The notes under the pieces: generated by a model | What the model was told of the DNA's origin: nothing | Seen by the model: the letters and a program-made list of their open reading frames with translations, nothing else | The model's database searches: none | Shown: positions 8,501-13,346 of the stretch, piece by piece | How positions within the stretch are numbered: position 1 is the stretch's first letter | Layout: each line of letters starts with the position of its first letter | Assembly: GCA_002372135.1 (NCBI GenBank) | Contig: DFIN01000028.1 | Span: 1 to 14,341, forward strand | DNA length: 14,341 nt | Origin: Bacteroidales bacterium UBA3696 | GTDB taxonomy: Bacteria > Bacteroidota > Bacteroidia > Bacteroidales > Paludibacteraceae | Direction: 5' to 3' | Position numbers and translations under genes: made by a program

Positions 8501-9403
8501 ATTAGCTATGGTGTAGATGGTAAACCCATAAGAGCGAAAGACGGAAAGGCAGAGGGCAGGGTAGAGTATGACGCGTATGGTAATTTCGCGCAAATCACCA
8601 CGTATGACGGATATCAGAACCCCGTGGAAGGTTGGGATGGAGTGTATAAGATTGTTATGCAGCACGACCTGATGGGCAACCGTACATTGACCGAATACTA
8701 TGACAAGAACAATCGTTTGGTAGTAAGCAAGGACGAAGGGTATGCCCGTTGCGAAACAAAGTATAATGAAAGGCAATTGGATATCGAAAATAGGTATTAT
8801 GACCAGCGAAATCAGTTGGTGCGCATCGAAACCAATACGTATAACAGCAAAGGTAAATTACTCGTTTGGCAAATCTATAACGGCAAAATGAAAGCCGATG
8901 ACTCCAAATATGGGTTTGCTAAATGGGAAATAGTCTATGCCAAGGATGAGATAACGCCGGTGCAACGTCAAGTGTACGATGCGAGCGGAAATATGTTGAT
9001 ATATGCTGTCTATAATCCGAAAACTGAATCGTGGGGGGATTGGCAGTCTGCGGGTACTCGACGTTCGGCTCCTTCCCAATCTAATTCGCAGCGAAAGAAT
9101 ACAGGCTCCTCATCACCGGCACAATGGAAAAAGAATGTAGCGGAAATAAACGCAGAACTGCCTACCACTTTTGAACTTGAGTCGTTAACACTTCGGTGGA
9201 TGAGTATGGAAATCCTTTCGTCCGGCAATGTAATGTCTAAATTCCAATTAGATAAGTCCCAATACGAGGTATTGCCCAGCGAAATCACAGCATTAAAAAA
9301 ACAGTTAAGTTCATTGATGGGCGAAATCAAATCACGTTTGGATATTCCGGCTTCCATCAAAATGTCGTTCGAATTGTATGATAACAAAAACAGACAATTA
9401 TAA
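5600..9403 (+). CDS. Giant transmembrane Ser/Thr kinase with YD-like repeat ectodomain
   Basis: A 1267-residue protein starting 15 bases after the preceding kinase gene. The Hanks-type kinase domain (about 9-270) has GSGGMG (16-21), K39, H132-R-D134, D152-F-G and GTPSYMSPEQ, all intact. A transmembrane helix lies at about 284-301 after a basic stretch, which places the kinase inside and the rest outside, as in PknB-type receptor kinases. The ectodomain lacks PASTA domains. Instead, about 448-1140 consists of roughly 20 tandem units, each marked by a Y-x-Y-D-[E]-x-G-N-like core followed by a YYD-like strand. These resemble YD repeats of RHS/wall-associated proteins, but no RHS core or toxin tail is present. 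A Ser/Gln-rich linker (about 1155-1180) leads to a C-terminal domain of about 85 residues that I do not recognise. I infer a sensor kinase whose repeat array binds an envelope ligand or partner protein. Confidence 0.9.
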   Translation: MIGKEILNYTILSLIGSGGMGSVYLAENKYIRQQKVAIKVINANMVNDFTRQRMKEEAEHLASLDHPNIVRFMNYHADNEGNIYLVMEYAEGMSLDKFISKKNGLIVEERIAPMFEPLLDAVGYAHRKRILHRDIKPNNIIITPDGTPKILDFGIATLMREDNESAGQIIGTPSYMSPEQVRGETLDERSDIYSLGVVLFQMMTGRQPYDTTTMNEMEIMQKVTGEPLPPMRSYYKHISDKVQRVVDKATAKDKQKRFSTCQEFKQALHSAIYPEKVSRGVKYGIAALVALLLGGGFGLWDYTREKVRYYNDYAEVYGIPQGIGKVSFKEHQHRRATYQMTYQKGKLREMKLVNAHGTLVEHSDTEFMHKRYSYTKFFYTADGKIDYKEVYSATMHPICKMDYSDNLKTITFRRFDAYDTEAPIQMQTTATVNVDNNQKSRISRFLLTYDENGYVVLRMYAGLANRCVSDGAGIFGIAYSYDEKGREVEEYFVDATGKIKGNSINLAQKIYTYDELDHWTSVRYLSANGGASHDGNQVYEVEINYDQWGNRIGEKYYDANHQSVCRSDMKAFGLAYKLDEYGNTIEYTYLGEQWQPTLNNNGVQAIRLEYDERGYNTRMSYYAPNKNKAFVRSLKGDTMAVAADSLTNEQNDNLQLTLAIFKEYNMYYAIREYEYDERGNVIMVRYYDTNHTLVEQGNSPMQVVFAYDEHSNQTEYSGLNEQSQPTRLSGGHFYEVYVFDSLDQMVQLRYLDSVRQPYLVQKEGFAVMNTVYNAHGDPLSRSFFDTNNNPVMLSDGYAQYEYEYDAIGNCISVRYLDTKGQLVKTSYGYARCEYVYDEKDNFHIATKYYDTADNILYSYHYQYDERGNLTGEYVIDAKGKLYGNTVYEHSVYDANNFLTECYYTNLQGHRIKKSKDEPYASVKYVRDKNGNIIESSYWDEKGKPALDNQKTHRRVSEYDAMHRVIHQISYGVDGKPIRAKDGKAEGRVEYDAYGNFAQITTYDGYQNPVEGWDGVYKIVMQHDLMGNRTLTEYYDKNNRLVVSKDEGYARCETKYNERQLDIENRYYDQRNQLVRIETNTYNSKGKLLVWQIYNGKMKADDSKYGFAKWEIVYAKDEITPVQRQVYDASGNMLIYAVYNPKTESWGDWQSAGTRRSAPSQSNSQRKNTGSSSPAQWKKNVAEINAELPTTFELESLTLRWMSMEILSSGNVMSKFQLDKSQYEVLPSEITALKKQLSSLMGEIKSRLDIPASIKMSFELYDNKNRQL
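6941..9010 (+). repeat. Coding tandem array of about 20 degenerate YD-like units
   Basis: Within the giant kinase gene, motifs such as YDENG, YDEKG, YDERG, YDAIG, YDAYG and YDASG recur about every 30-45 residues, usually followed by a YYD or similar strand. The copies are divergent at the base level, so the array is old and not a recent slippage product. Periods vary and several units lose the G-N pair (for example YDELD and YDAMH). Confidence 0.75.
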
Positions 9404-9430
9404 AAAACTAACCAACCAAAAATTTAATCT

Positions 9431-9886
9431 ATGAAAAAACTAATTCTAACTTTGTTATGCACGCTTGTGCTGACAACCGCTTTTGCCGAGTTGAACGAAA
9501 ATCAGTTGGCACTTCGTCGTAGTATTTCCTCATTCCTTCGCGATGAGGGTTACTCTCCCACCATTGATGATGATGGGGATATTCGTTTCAAGTACGAAGG
9601 CGATTCGTATTATGTACTCGTATCGTCGTCAGATACGAATCCTATGTATATCGCTTTCGTGAAGTATTTTTCTTGTTCCGCGGAACGGGGACGTTTCCTT
9701 GCCCAAAATGCTCGCGAATTCAATCTCTACAAAGGTATTAAGTTCATCGTTAATAAGGATTATGAAGGGTACAATATCCGCTCTGAAATGTATCTTATCA
9801 ATGCCGACCCCTTCAAATACTCGTTCTACAAGATTTTGCGCCAAATTAACAACTGTGAAAAAGAAGTGATAGAGACTGCTATTTAG
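9431..9886 (+). CDS. Small exported protein, possibly YbjN-like
   Basis: A 151-residue protein with a clear signal peptide: MKK, a hydrophobic core and a likely cleavage after AFA at residue 19. The mature part of about 132 residues has a helix-plus-sheet pattern including a GYSPTIDDDGDIRFKYEG segment and a YYVLV strand. This recalls the YbjN / type III chaperone-like fold of small Bacteroidota proteins; I offer that family as likely, not certain. It starts 27 bases after the giant kinase gene and is followed directly by the terminator, so it is the last gene of the signalling run. A periplasmic partner or ligand for the repeat ectodomain or the protease is a reasonable guess from context alone. 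Confidence 0.7.
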   Translation: MKKLILTLLCTLVLTTAFAELNENQLALRRSISSFLRDEGYSPTIDDDGDIRFKYEGDSYYVLVSSSDTNPMYIAFVKYFSCSAERGRFLAQNAREFNLYKGIKFIVNKDYEGYNIRSEMYLINADPFKYSFYKILRQINNCEKEVIETAI

Positions 9887-9901
9887 TCCTCGTTTTTGAA
9901 T

Positions 9902-9941
9902 AAAGACAATCCCCTGCTTTTTGAGCAGGGGATTGTCTTTT
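9902..9941 (+). terminator. Strong intrinsic terminator closing the signalling run
   Basis: A perfect 16-bp inverted repeat (left arm 9902-9917, right arm 9925-9940) with a 7-base loop ends in TTTT at 9938-9941. It lies 15 bases past the exported-protein stop. It may also stop transcription from the convergent ferredoxin gene, though the T tract is weaker in that direction. Confidence 0.9.
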
Positions 9942-9984
9942 CTGGATTGTGCTTCAAAATGTTGGAAAAAATCTGAATGATGCT

Positions 9985-10149
9985 TTACAGCGAGATAGCA
10001 CCGCTGGGGCAAACGCTGGCGCAGGTGCCGCACTCGGTACACATATCAGCATCAATCGTGTAAGGGTTGCCCTCGGAAATCGCACCCATCGGGCATTCGT
10101 CTATGCATGTCCCGCATGCAAGACAGTCAGAAGAAATTTTGTAAGCCAT
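9985..10149 (-). CDS. Two-cluster [4Fe-4S] ferredoxin (bacterial/clostridial type)
   Basis: A 54-residue protein. It begins MAYKISSDC and contains two C-x2-C-x2-C-x3-C-P motifs: C9, C12, C15, C19 and C37, C40, C43, C47. This is the classic small 2[4Fe-4S] ferredoxin, a soluble low-potential electron carrier used by anaerobes with oxidoreductases such as pyruvate:ferredoxin oxidoreductase. The length matches the family and both clusters are complete. It is a single gene facing the signalling run, with its own promoter 58 bases upstream of the start codon. No partner oxidoreductase gene is adjacent, so the redox partner cannot be named. Confidence 0.95.
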   Translation of the reverse strand: MAYKISSDCLACGTCIDECPMGAISEGNPYTIDADMCTECGTCASVCPSGAISL

Positions 10150-10158
10150 AATAAATAG

Positions 10159-10183
10159 TTTATGAGTTTTATGAGTTTATGAG
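10159..10183. repeat. Short tandem repeat in the ferredoxin leader
   Basis: Three copies of TTTATGAG (10159-10166, 10168-10175, 10176-10183) with periods of 9 and 8 bases. On the minus strand they fall in the 5' untranslated leader of the ferredoxin mRNA as repeated CTCATAAA, ending 9 bases before the start codon. Confidence 0.8.
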
Positions 10184-10206
10184 TTGTGCGTATCACAATA
10201 GCGGCG

Positions 10207-10236
10207 CAAAAGTACAGCAGATTTTTTGTATTGCAA
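10207..10236 (-). promoter_or_regulatory. Promoter of the ferredoxin gene
   Basis: On the minus strand TACTTTTG (10207-10214) matches TAnnTTTG exactly, and TTG (10234-10236) lies 19 bases upstream as the -33 element. Transcription should start near 10200. Confidence 0.75.
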
Positions 10237-10242
10237 CAATAC
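10228..10242. promoter_or_regulatory. Inverted repeat between divergent promoters, candidate operator
   Basis: GTATTG (10228-10233), a 3-base spacer CAA and CAATAC (10237-10242) form a perfect 6-bp dyad. It covers the -33 element of the ferredoxin promoter and lies just upstream of the rightward promoter for the DUF2520 gene. A regulator bound here could affect both genes. A dyad this short can also occur by chance. Confidence 0.4.
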
Positions 10243-10258
10243 TTGTGTAGTTTTTTTC

Positions 10259-10266
10259 TAATTTTG
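10259..10266 (+). promoter_or_regulatory. -7 element of the DUF2520 gene promoter
   Basis: TAATTTTG is an exact match to TAnnTTTG and ends 22 bases before the start codon at 10289, implying a very short leader. No good -33 element is seen at 19-21 bases; the nearest TTG (10231-10233) is 25 bases upstream. Confidence 0.55.
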
Positions 10267-10288
10267 CGCCGTCTTAATAGCCGATAAA

Positions 10289-11116
10289 ATGAATATCGTT
10301 TTTATAGGAGCGGGCAATTTAGCCACTTCTCTGTCCTTTGCTTTGCAGCAGACCGGTTATCGTATCGCGCAGGTATGGAGTCGTTCCATTGAGTCCTGTC
10401 AAGTGTTGTCCGAACGATTGGGCAATGTGCCTTATACCACGGACTATACGGCAATTCGTACCGATGCAGACCTGTATGTGTTTGCTGTAACCGATGGGGC
10501 ATTGTCTTCCGTGGTTGAAGAGGTAAGTAAAGTATTTGCAAATGCAGCCGAGCAGAAAAACCGACTATTCGTGCATGTGGCGGGTACGCAACCCATGGAG
10601 AAGTTGATGCCCTTACAGCCCTTTGGGCATATAGGCATTTTCTATCCTTTTCAAGCATTTACGCGCAACAAGATGGTGGACCTGCGTCATACCTGTTTCT
10701 TTATAGAAGGAGATGATGAACCTACGCAGCACAACTTGGAGAGTCTGGCGCATGAGTTGACAGATCGTGTGTATAAGGCCGATATGCAACAGCGCGGGTA
10801 TATTCATTTAGCGGGAGTGCTGACCGGCAATTTCAGCAACTGCCTGTATGCTATCGCCTCCGAGATAGTAGCCTCTGTCGGTCTGCCGTTCTCTATCTTG
10901 CTTCCCGTGATTCAGGAAACGGAGCAAAAAGTGCAGACGCAGTCTCCTCGTGCAGCTCAATCCGGTCCGGCTATGCGTGGCGATCAAGTAACCATAGAAA
11001 AGCACCTCCGTCTGTTGGCAGACTTGGAGGCGCAGAATCCTGCTTTGAAAAGCGGGGGAGTAAGTCTAAGCGATGTCTATCGATTCTTTACCGCCAATAT
11101 ACAGGCATCACGATAG
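10289..11116 (+). CDS. Rossmann-fold / DUF2520 domain protein
   Basis: A 275-residue cytoplasmic protein. The N-terminus (MNIVFIGAGNLATS, GxGNxA at 7-12) is a dinucleotide-binding Rossmann motif like that of F420-dependent NADP reductases and pyrroline-5-carboxylate reductases. The C-terminal half (about 130-270) is helical and includes AGVLTGNFSNCLY and a GPAMRGD segment, which are typical of DUF2520 proteins. The combination and length match the family of predicted NAD(P)-dependent oxidoreductases common in Bacteroidota; no substrate is established to my knowledge. It has its own promoter, diverges from the ferredoxin gene, and its last 9 bases overlap the convergent thioredoxin reductase gene. 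Confidence 0.88.
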   Translation: MNIVFIGAGNLATSLSFALQQTGYRIAQVWSRSIESCQVLSERLGNVPYTTDYTAIRTDADLYVFAVTDGALSSVVEEVSKVFANAAEQKNRLFVHVAGTQPMEKLMPLQPFGHIGIFYPFQAFTRNKMVDLRHTCFFIEGDDEPTQHNLESLAHELTDRVYKADMQQRGYIHLAGVLTGNFSNCLYAIASEIVASVGLPFSILLPVIQETEQKVQTQSPRAAQSGPAMRGDQVTIEKHLRLLADLEAQNPALKSGGVSLSDVYRFFTANIQASR

Positions 11117-12061
11117 CGTTTTGCAGTAGTTGTTGGCATCAATAGCGGCTTTGCAACCTGTTGCTGCGGCTATGACGGCTTGTTGATAGTGCGGGTCGGC
11201 ACAATCGCCGGCTGCAAACACGCCGGCAATACGGGTGGCGGTGCTGTTGCCTATCGTTTGTATATACCCTTCCTCGTCCAAATCAAGGTAAGAGGCAAAC
11301 AGTCGGGTATTCGGCTGATGTCCGATAGCGAGGAAGAAACCGTCAATATCAATGTGCCGAATCTGCTCGTCGGGGGTATCTTTGCGGTAAATAAGGTCGG
11401 CTCCCTGTACCTTGTTTTCACCGGTCAGTTGTTTCGTGTTGTGCTCAAAGAGCACTTCAATCTTCGGATTGTTGAAGACGCGCTGCTGCATAATTTCAGA
11501 TGCACGTAGATAGTTCTTACGAACAATCAGATACACCTTTTGACACAAGCCTGCAAGATAGGTGGCCTCTTCGCAGGCTGTATCTCCGCCGCCTACAACT
11601 GCCACTGTTTTGCCGCGGTAGAAGAACCCGTCGCAAGTGGCACATGCACTCACTCCGCGTCCCATAAACTCCTTTTCGGAAGGTAGTCCGAGCCATTTGG
11701 CGGAAGCGCCGGTAGCGATGATTACACTATCGGCTACGTATTCCTCTTCGGTCTCAAGAAAGAGATGGTGCTTAATGCTGCCGTTCTCTTCTTTTTTGCC
11801 CAATTCCACGCGGGTGACGATACCGCTTACGAAGCGTGTGCCGAACCGCTCGGCTTGCCGCCTTAGATCGTCCATCATCTGGAACGATTGAACGCCGTCC
11901 GGATAACCGGGGAAGTTCTCCACTTCGGTGGTCAGAGTGAGTTGACCGCCTTGTTGCGGACCGTCAATGAGAATGGGTTGTAGGTTAGCGCGAGAAGCAT
12001 AGATAGCGGCTGTATATCCGGCAGGACCGCTGCCGATAATAAGACATTGAGTTGAAGTCAT
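11108..12061 (-). CDS. trxB: Thioredoxin reductase (NADPH, FAD)
   Basis: A 317-residue protein, the usual length for low-molecular-weight thioredoxin reductase, which uses NADPH to reduce thioredoxin in the cytoplasm. In order: the FAD-binding motif GSGPAGYTAA (10-19); the redox-active pair C140-A-T-C143 followed by D; the NADPH-binding motif GGGDTACEEA (157-166); and the second FAD motif GVFAAGDCAD (280-289). The start at 12061 is preferred. An in-frame ATG at 12196 would add 45 hydrophobic residues, overlap the divergent glycosyltransferase gene and include the trxB promoter itself. Its 3' end overlaps the convergent DUF2520 gene by 9 bases, and no separate terminator is visible. Confidence 0.95.
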   Translation of the reverse strand: MTSTQCLIIGSGPAGYTAAIYASRANLQPILIDGPQQGGQLTLTTEVENFPGYPDGVQSFQMMDDLRRQAERFGTRFVSGIVTRVELGKKEENGSIKHHLFLETEEEYVADSVIIATGASAKWLGLPSEKEFMGRGVSACATCDGFFYRGKTVAVVGGGDTACEEATYLAGLCQKVYLIVRKNYLRASEIMQQRVFNNPKIEVLFEHNTKQLTGENKVQGADLIYRKDTPDEQIRHIDIDGFFLAIGHQPNTRLFASYLDLDEEGYIQTIGNSTATRIAGVFAAGDCADPHYQQAVIAAATGCKAAIDANNYCKTLS

Positions 12062-12093
12062 AGATAGCAAGGTGTTTTGTTCATAATCGGCGG

Positions 12094-12101
12094 CAAAGGT
12101 A
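12094..12101 (-). promoter_or_regulatory. -7 element of the trxB promoter
   Basis: On the minus strand TACCTTTG matches TAnnTTTG exactly, 32 bases upstream of the trxB start codon. A clear TTG -33 element is not seen at the expected spacing. Confidence 0.6.
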
Positions 12102-12142
12102 AGAAAAAGATAGAAAAGGTGTAGAAGAACCGAAAAAAATAC

Positions 12143-12150
12143 TATTTTTG
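12143..12150 (+). promoter_or_regulatory. -7 element of the glycosyltransferase promoter
   Basis: TATTTTTG matches TAnnTTTG, 23 bases before the start codon at 12174. No TTG is found upstream at the -33 position, so the promoter may be weak or activator-dependent. Confidence 0.45.
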
Positions 12151-12160
12151 CCGCGGCAAA
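12147..12160. promoter_or_regulatory. 14-bp perfect palindrome at the glycosyltransferase promoter
   Basis: TTTGCCGCGGCAAA is a perfect palindrome that shares its first four bases with the TTTG of the -7 element and extends across the expected transcription start. It is a plausible repressor site or a start-site hairpin. It is GC-rich at the centre, unlike the A/T-rich DNA around it. Confidence 0.4.
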
Positions 12161-12173
12161 GACGGACATAAGT

Positions 12174-13301
12174 ATGAAAATTGTTTTATTAGGCACGGCA
12201 TGGCCCTATCGTGGCGGTTTGGCAGCGTACAACGAGCGTTTGGCGCGCCAGTTTCAGCGCGAAGGACATGAGGTAGAGATTCTAACTTTTACCCTCCAAT
12301 ACCCCAATTTCTTATTCCCGGGTAAGACGCAGTATTCGGACGCTCCGGCTCCGAAGGATTTGCTTATACGCCGTGTGTTAAACAGTATCAATCCATTTAA
12401 CTGGCTTCGCGTGGGGCGTATGGTGCGCCGTATGAAGGCGGACAGGTTGGTCATTAAATTCTGGATTCCCCTGATGGCACCTTGTTTGGGCACGGTGGCA
12501 CGTATAGCCAAACGAAGCGGTGTGCAAGTAGTCAGCATCTTAGACAACGTGATACCGCACGAGCCTAAACCTTGGGACAAGTGGTTGATTCGCTATTTTG
12601 TACGAAGTGTGGACAGATTTGTGGCGATGTCGCAAAGCGTATTGGACGATTGTACACGATTTGATACGGTTAAGCCCAAAGTGCTGACCCCGCACCCGCT
12701 GTACGATAATTTCGGCGAATCGCTGCCCCGTGAGGAAGCCCTGCGCGTATTAGGGTTGAAGCCGAATATGATTTATCTTCTTTTCTTCGGGTTTATACGT
12801 GATTACAAAGGATTAGATTTGTTGATGCGCGCCTTAGCGTTGTTAAAGCAGCGAGGCGATTATTCGCGTGTCAAGTTGATTGTGGCAGGCGAGTTTTACA
12901 ATAATGGCGAGCAGTATGCCGAATTGGAAAAACAGTTGCATTTAGAAGGGGAGATCATCTGGCGTACGCAGTTTATTGCCGACGATGAGGTGAGAAACTA
13001 TTTCTCGGCATGCGATATGGTCGTTCAGCCCTATAAAAGTGCCACGCAAAGTGGCGTTACACAGATTGCCTACCATTTTTTGCGCCCGATGTTAGTTACG
13101 GATGTAGGAGGATTGGCTGAGATTGTGCCCAATGGAAAAGTAGGCTATGTGTGCAAAGTGGACGAAGGCTCCATAGCCGATGCATTGCAAGATTTCTGCG
13201 ACAATCCCAAGCAAGAACGATTTGCAAACCACTTGCTACATGAGCGCGAAAAGTATTCATGGACGCGAATGGTGGAGGCTATTTTGGGGCAAAAAGAGTA
13301 G
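12174..13301 (+). CDS. Glycosyltransferase, GT-B fold, group 1/GT4-like
   Basis: A 375-residue protein. The N-terminal half opens MKIVLLGTAWPYRGGLAAYN, the nucleotide-fold strand and glycine-rich loop typical of GT4 enzymes. The C-terminal half begins near 200 with LLFFGFIRDYKGLDLLM, the donor-domain entry strand, and ends with VQPYKSATQSGVTQIAYHF (from about 284) and VTDVGGLAEIV. The first Glu of the usual E-x7-E motif is replaced in this segment, as in some GT4 branches, so donor specificity cannot be told. There is no signal peptide or transmembrane helix; it likely acts at the inner face of the membrane. It lies 45 bases before a heptose-kinase-like gene in the same direction, which suggests a role in lipopolysaccharide, capsule or S-layer glycan synthesis. 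Acceptor unknown. Confidence 0.85.
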   Translation: MKIVLLGTAWPYRGGLAAYNERLARQFQREGHEVEILTFTLQYPNFLFPGKTQYSDAPAPKDLLIRRVLNSINPFNWLRVGRMVRRMKADRLVIKFWIPLMAPCLGTVARIAKRSGVQVVSILDNVIPHEPKPWDKWLIRYFVRSVDRFVAMSQSVLDDCTRFDTVKPKVLTPHPLYDNFGESLPREEALRVLGLKPNMIYLLFFGFIRDYKGLDLLMRALALLKQRGDYSRVKLIVAGEFYNNGEQYAELEKQLHLEGEIIWRTQFIADDEVRNYFSACDMVVQPYKSATQSGVTQIAYHFLRPMLVTDVGGLAEIVPNGKVGYVCKVDEGSIADALQDFCDNPKQERFANHLLHEREKYSWTRMVEAILGQKE

Positions 13302-13346
13302 CAATAAGCAAATAAGCATTTTGTAACATAAGAAAAGTAATCCAAT

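Noticed and set aside
6941..9010. Possible RHS/polymorphic toxin with YD repeats
   Set aside because: There is no RHS core motif, no variable toxin tail and no adjacent immunity gene; the protein has a kinase N-terminus and stays with signalling genes.
9949..10158. Rightward open frame of 69 codons across the ferredoxin region
   Set aside because: The opposite strand encodes a complete ferredoxin with eight correctly spaced cysteines and its own promoter; the rightward frame is a shadow.
10159..10183. Possible small CRISPR-like array
   Set aside because: The repeats are 8 bases with spacers of 0-1 bases, far too short for CRISPR, and no cas genes are present.
12062..12196. 45-residue N-terminal extension of thioredoxin reductase with a hydrophobic stretch
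   Set aside because: It would contain the trxB promoter element and overlap the divergent glycosyltransferase start; the family normally begins at the residues just before the FAD-binding motif.
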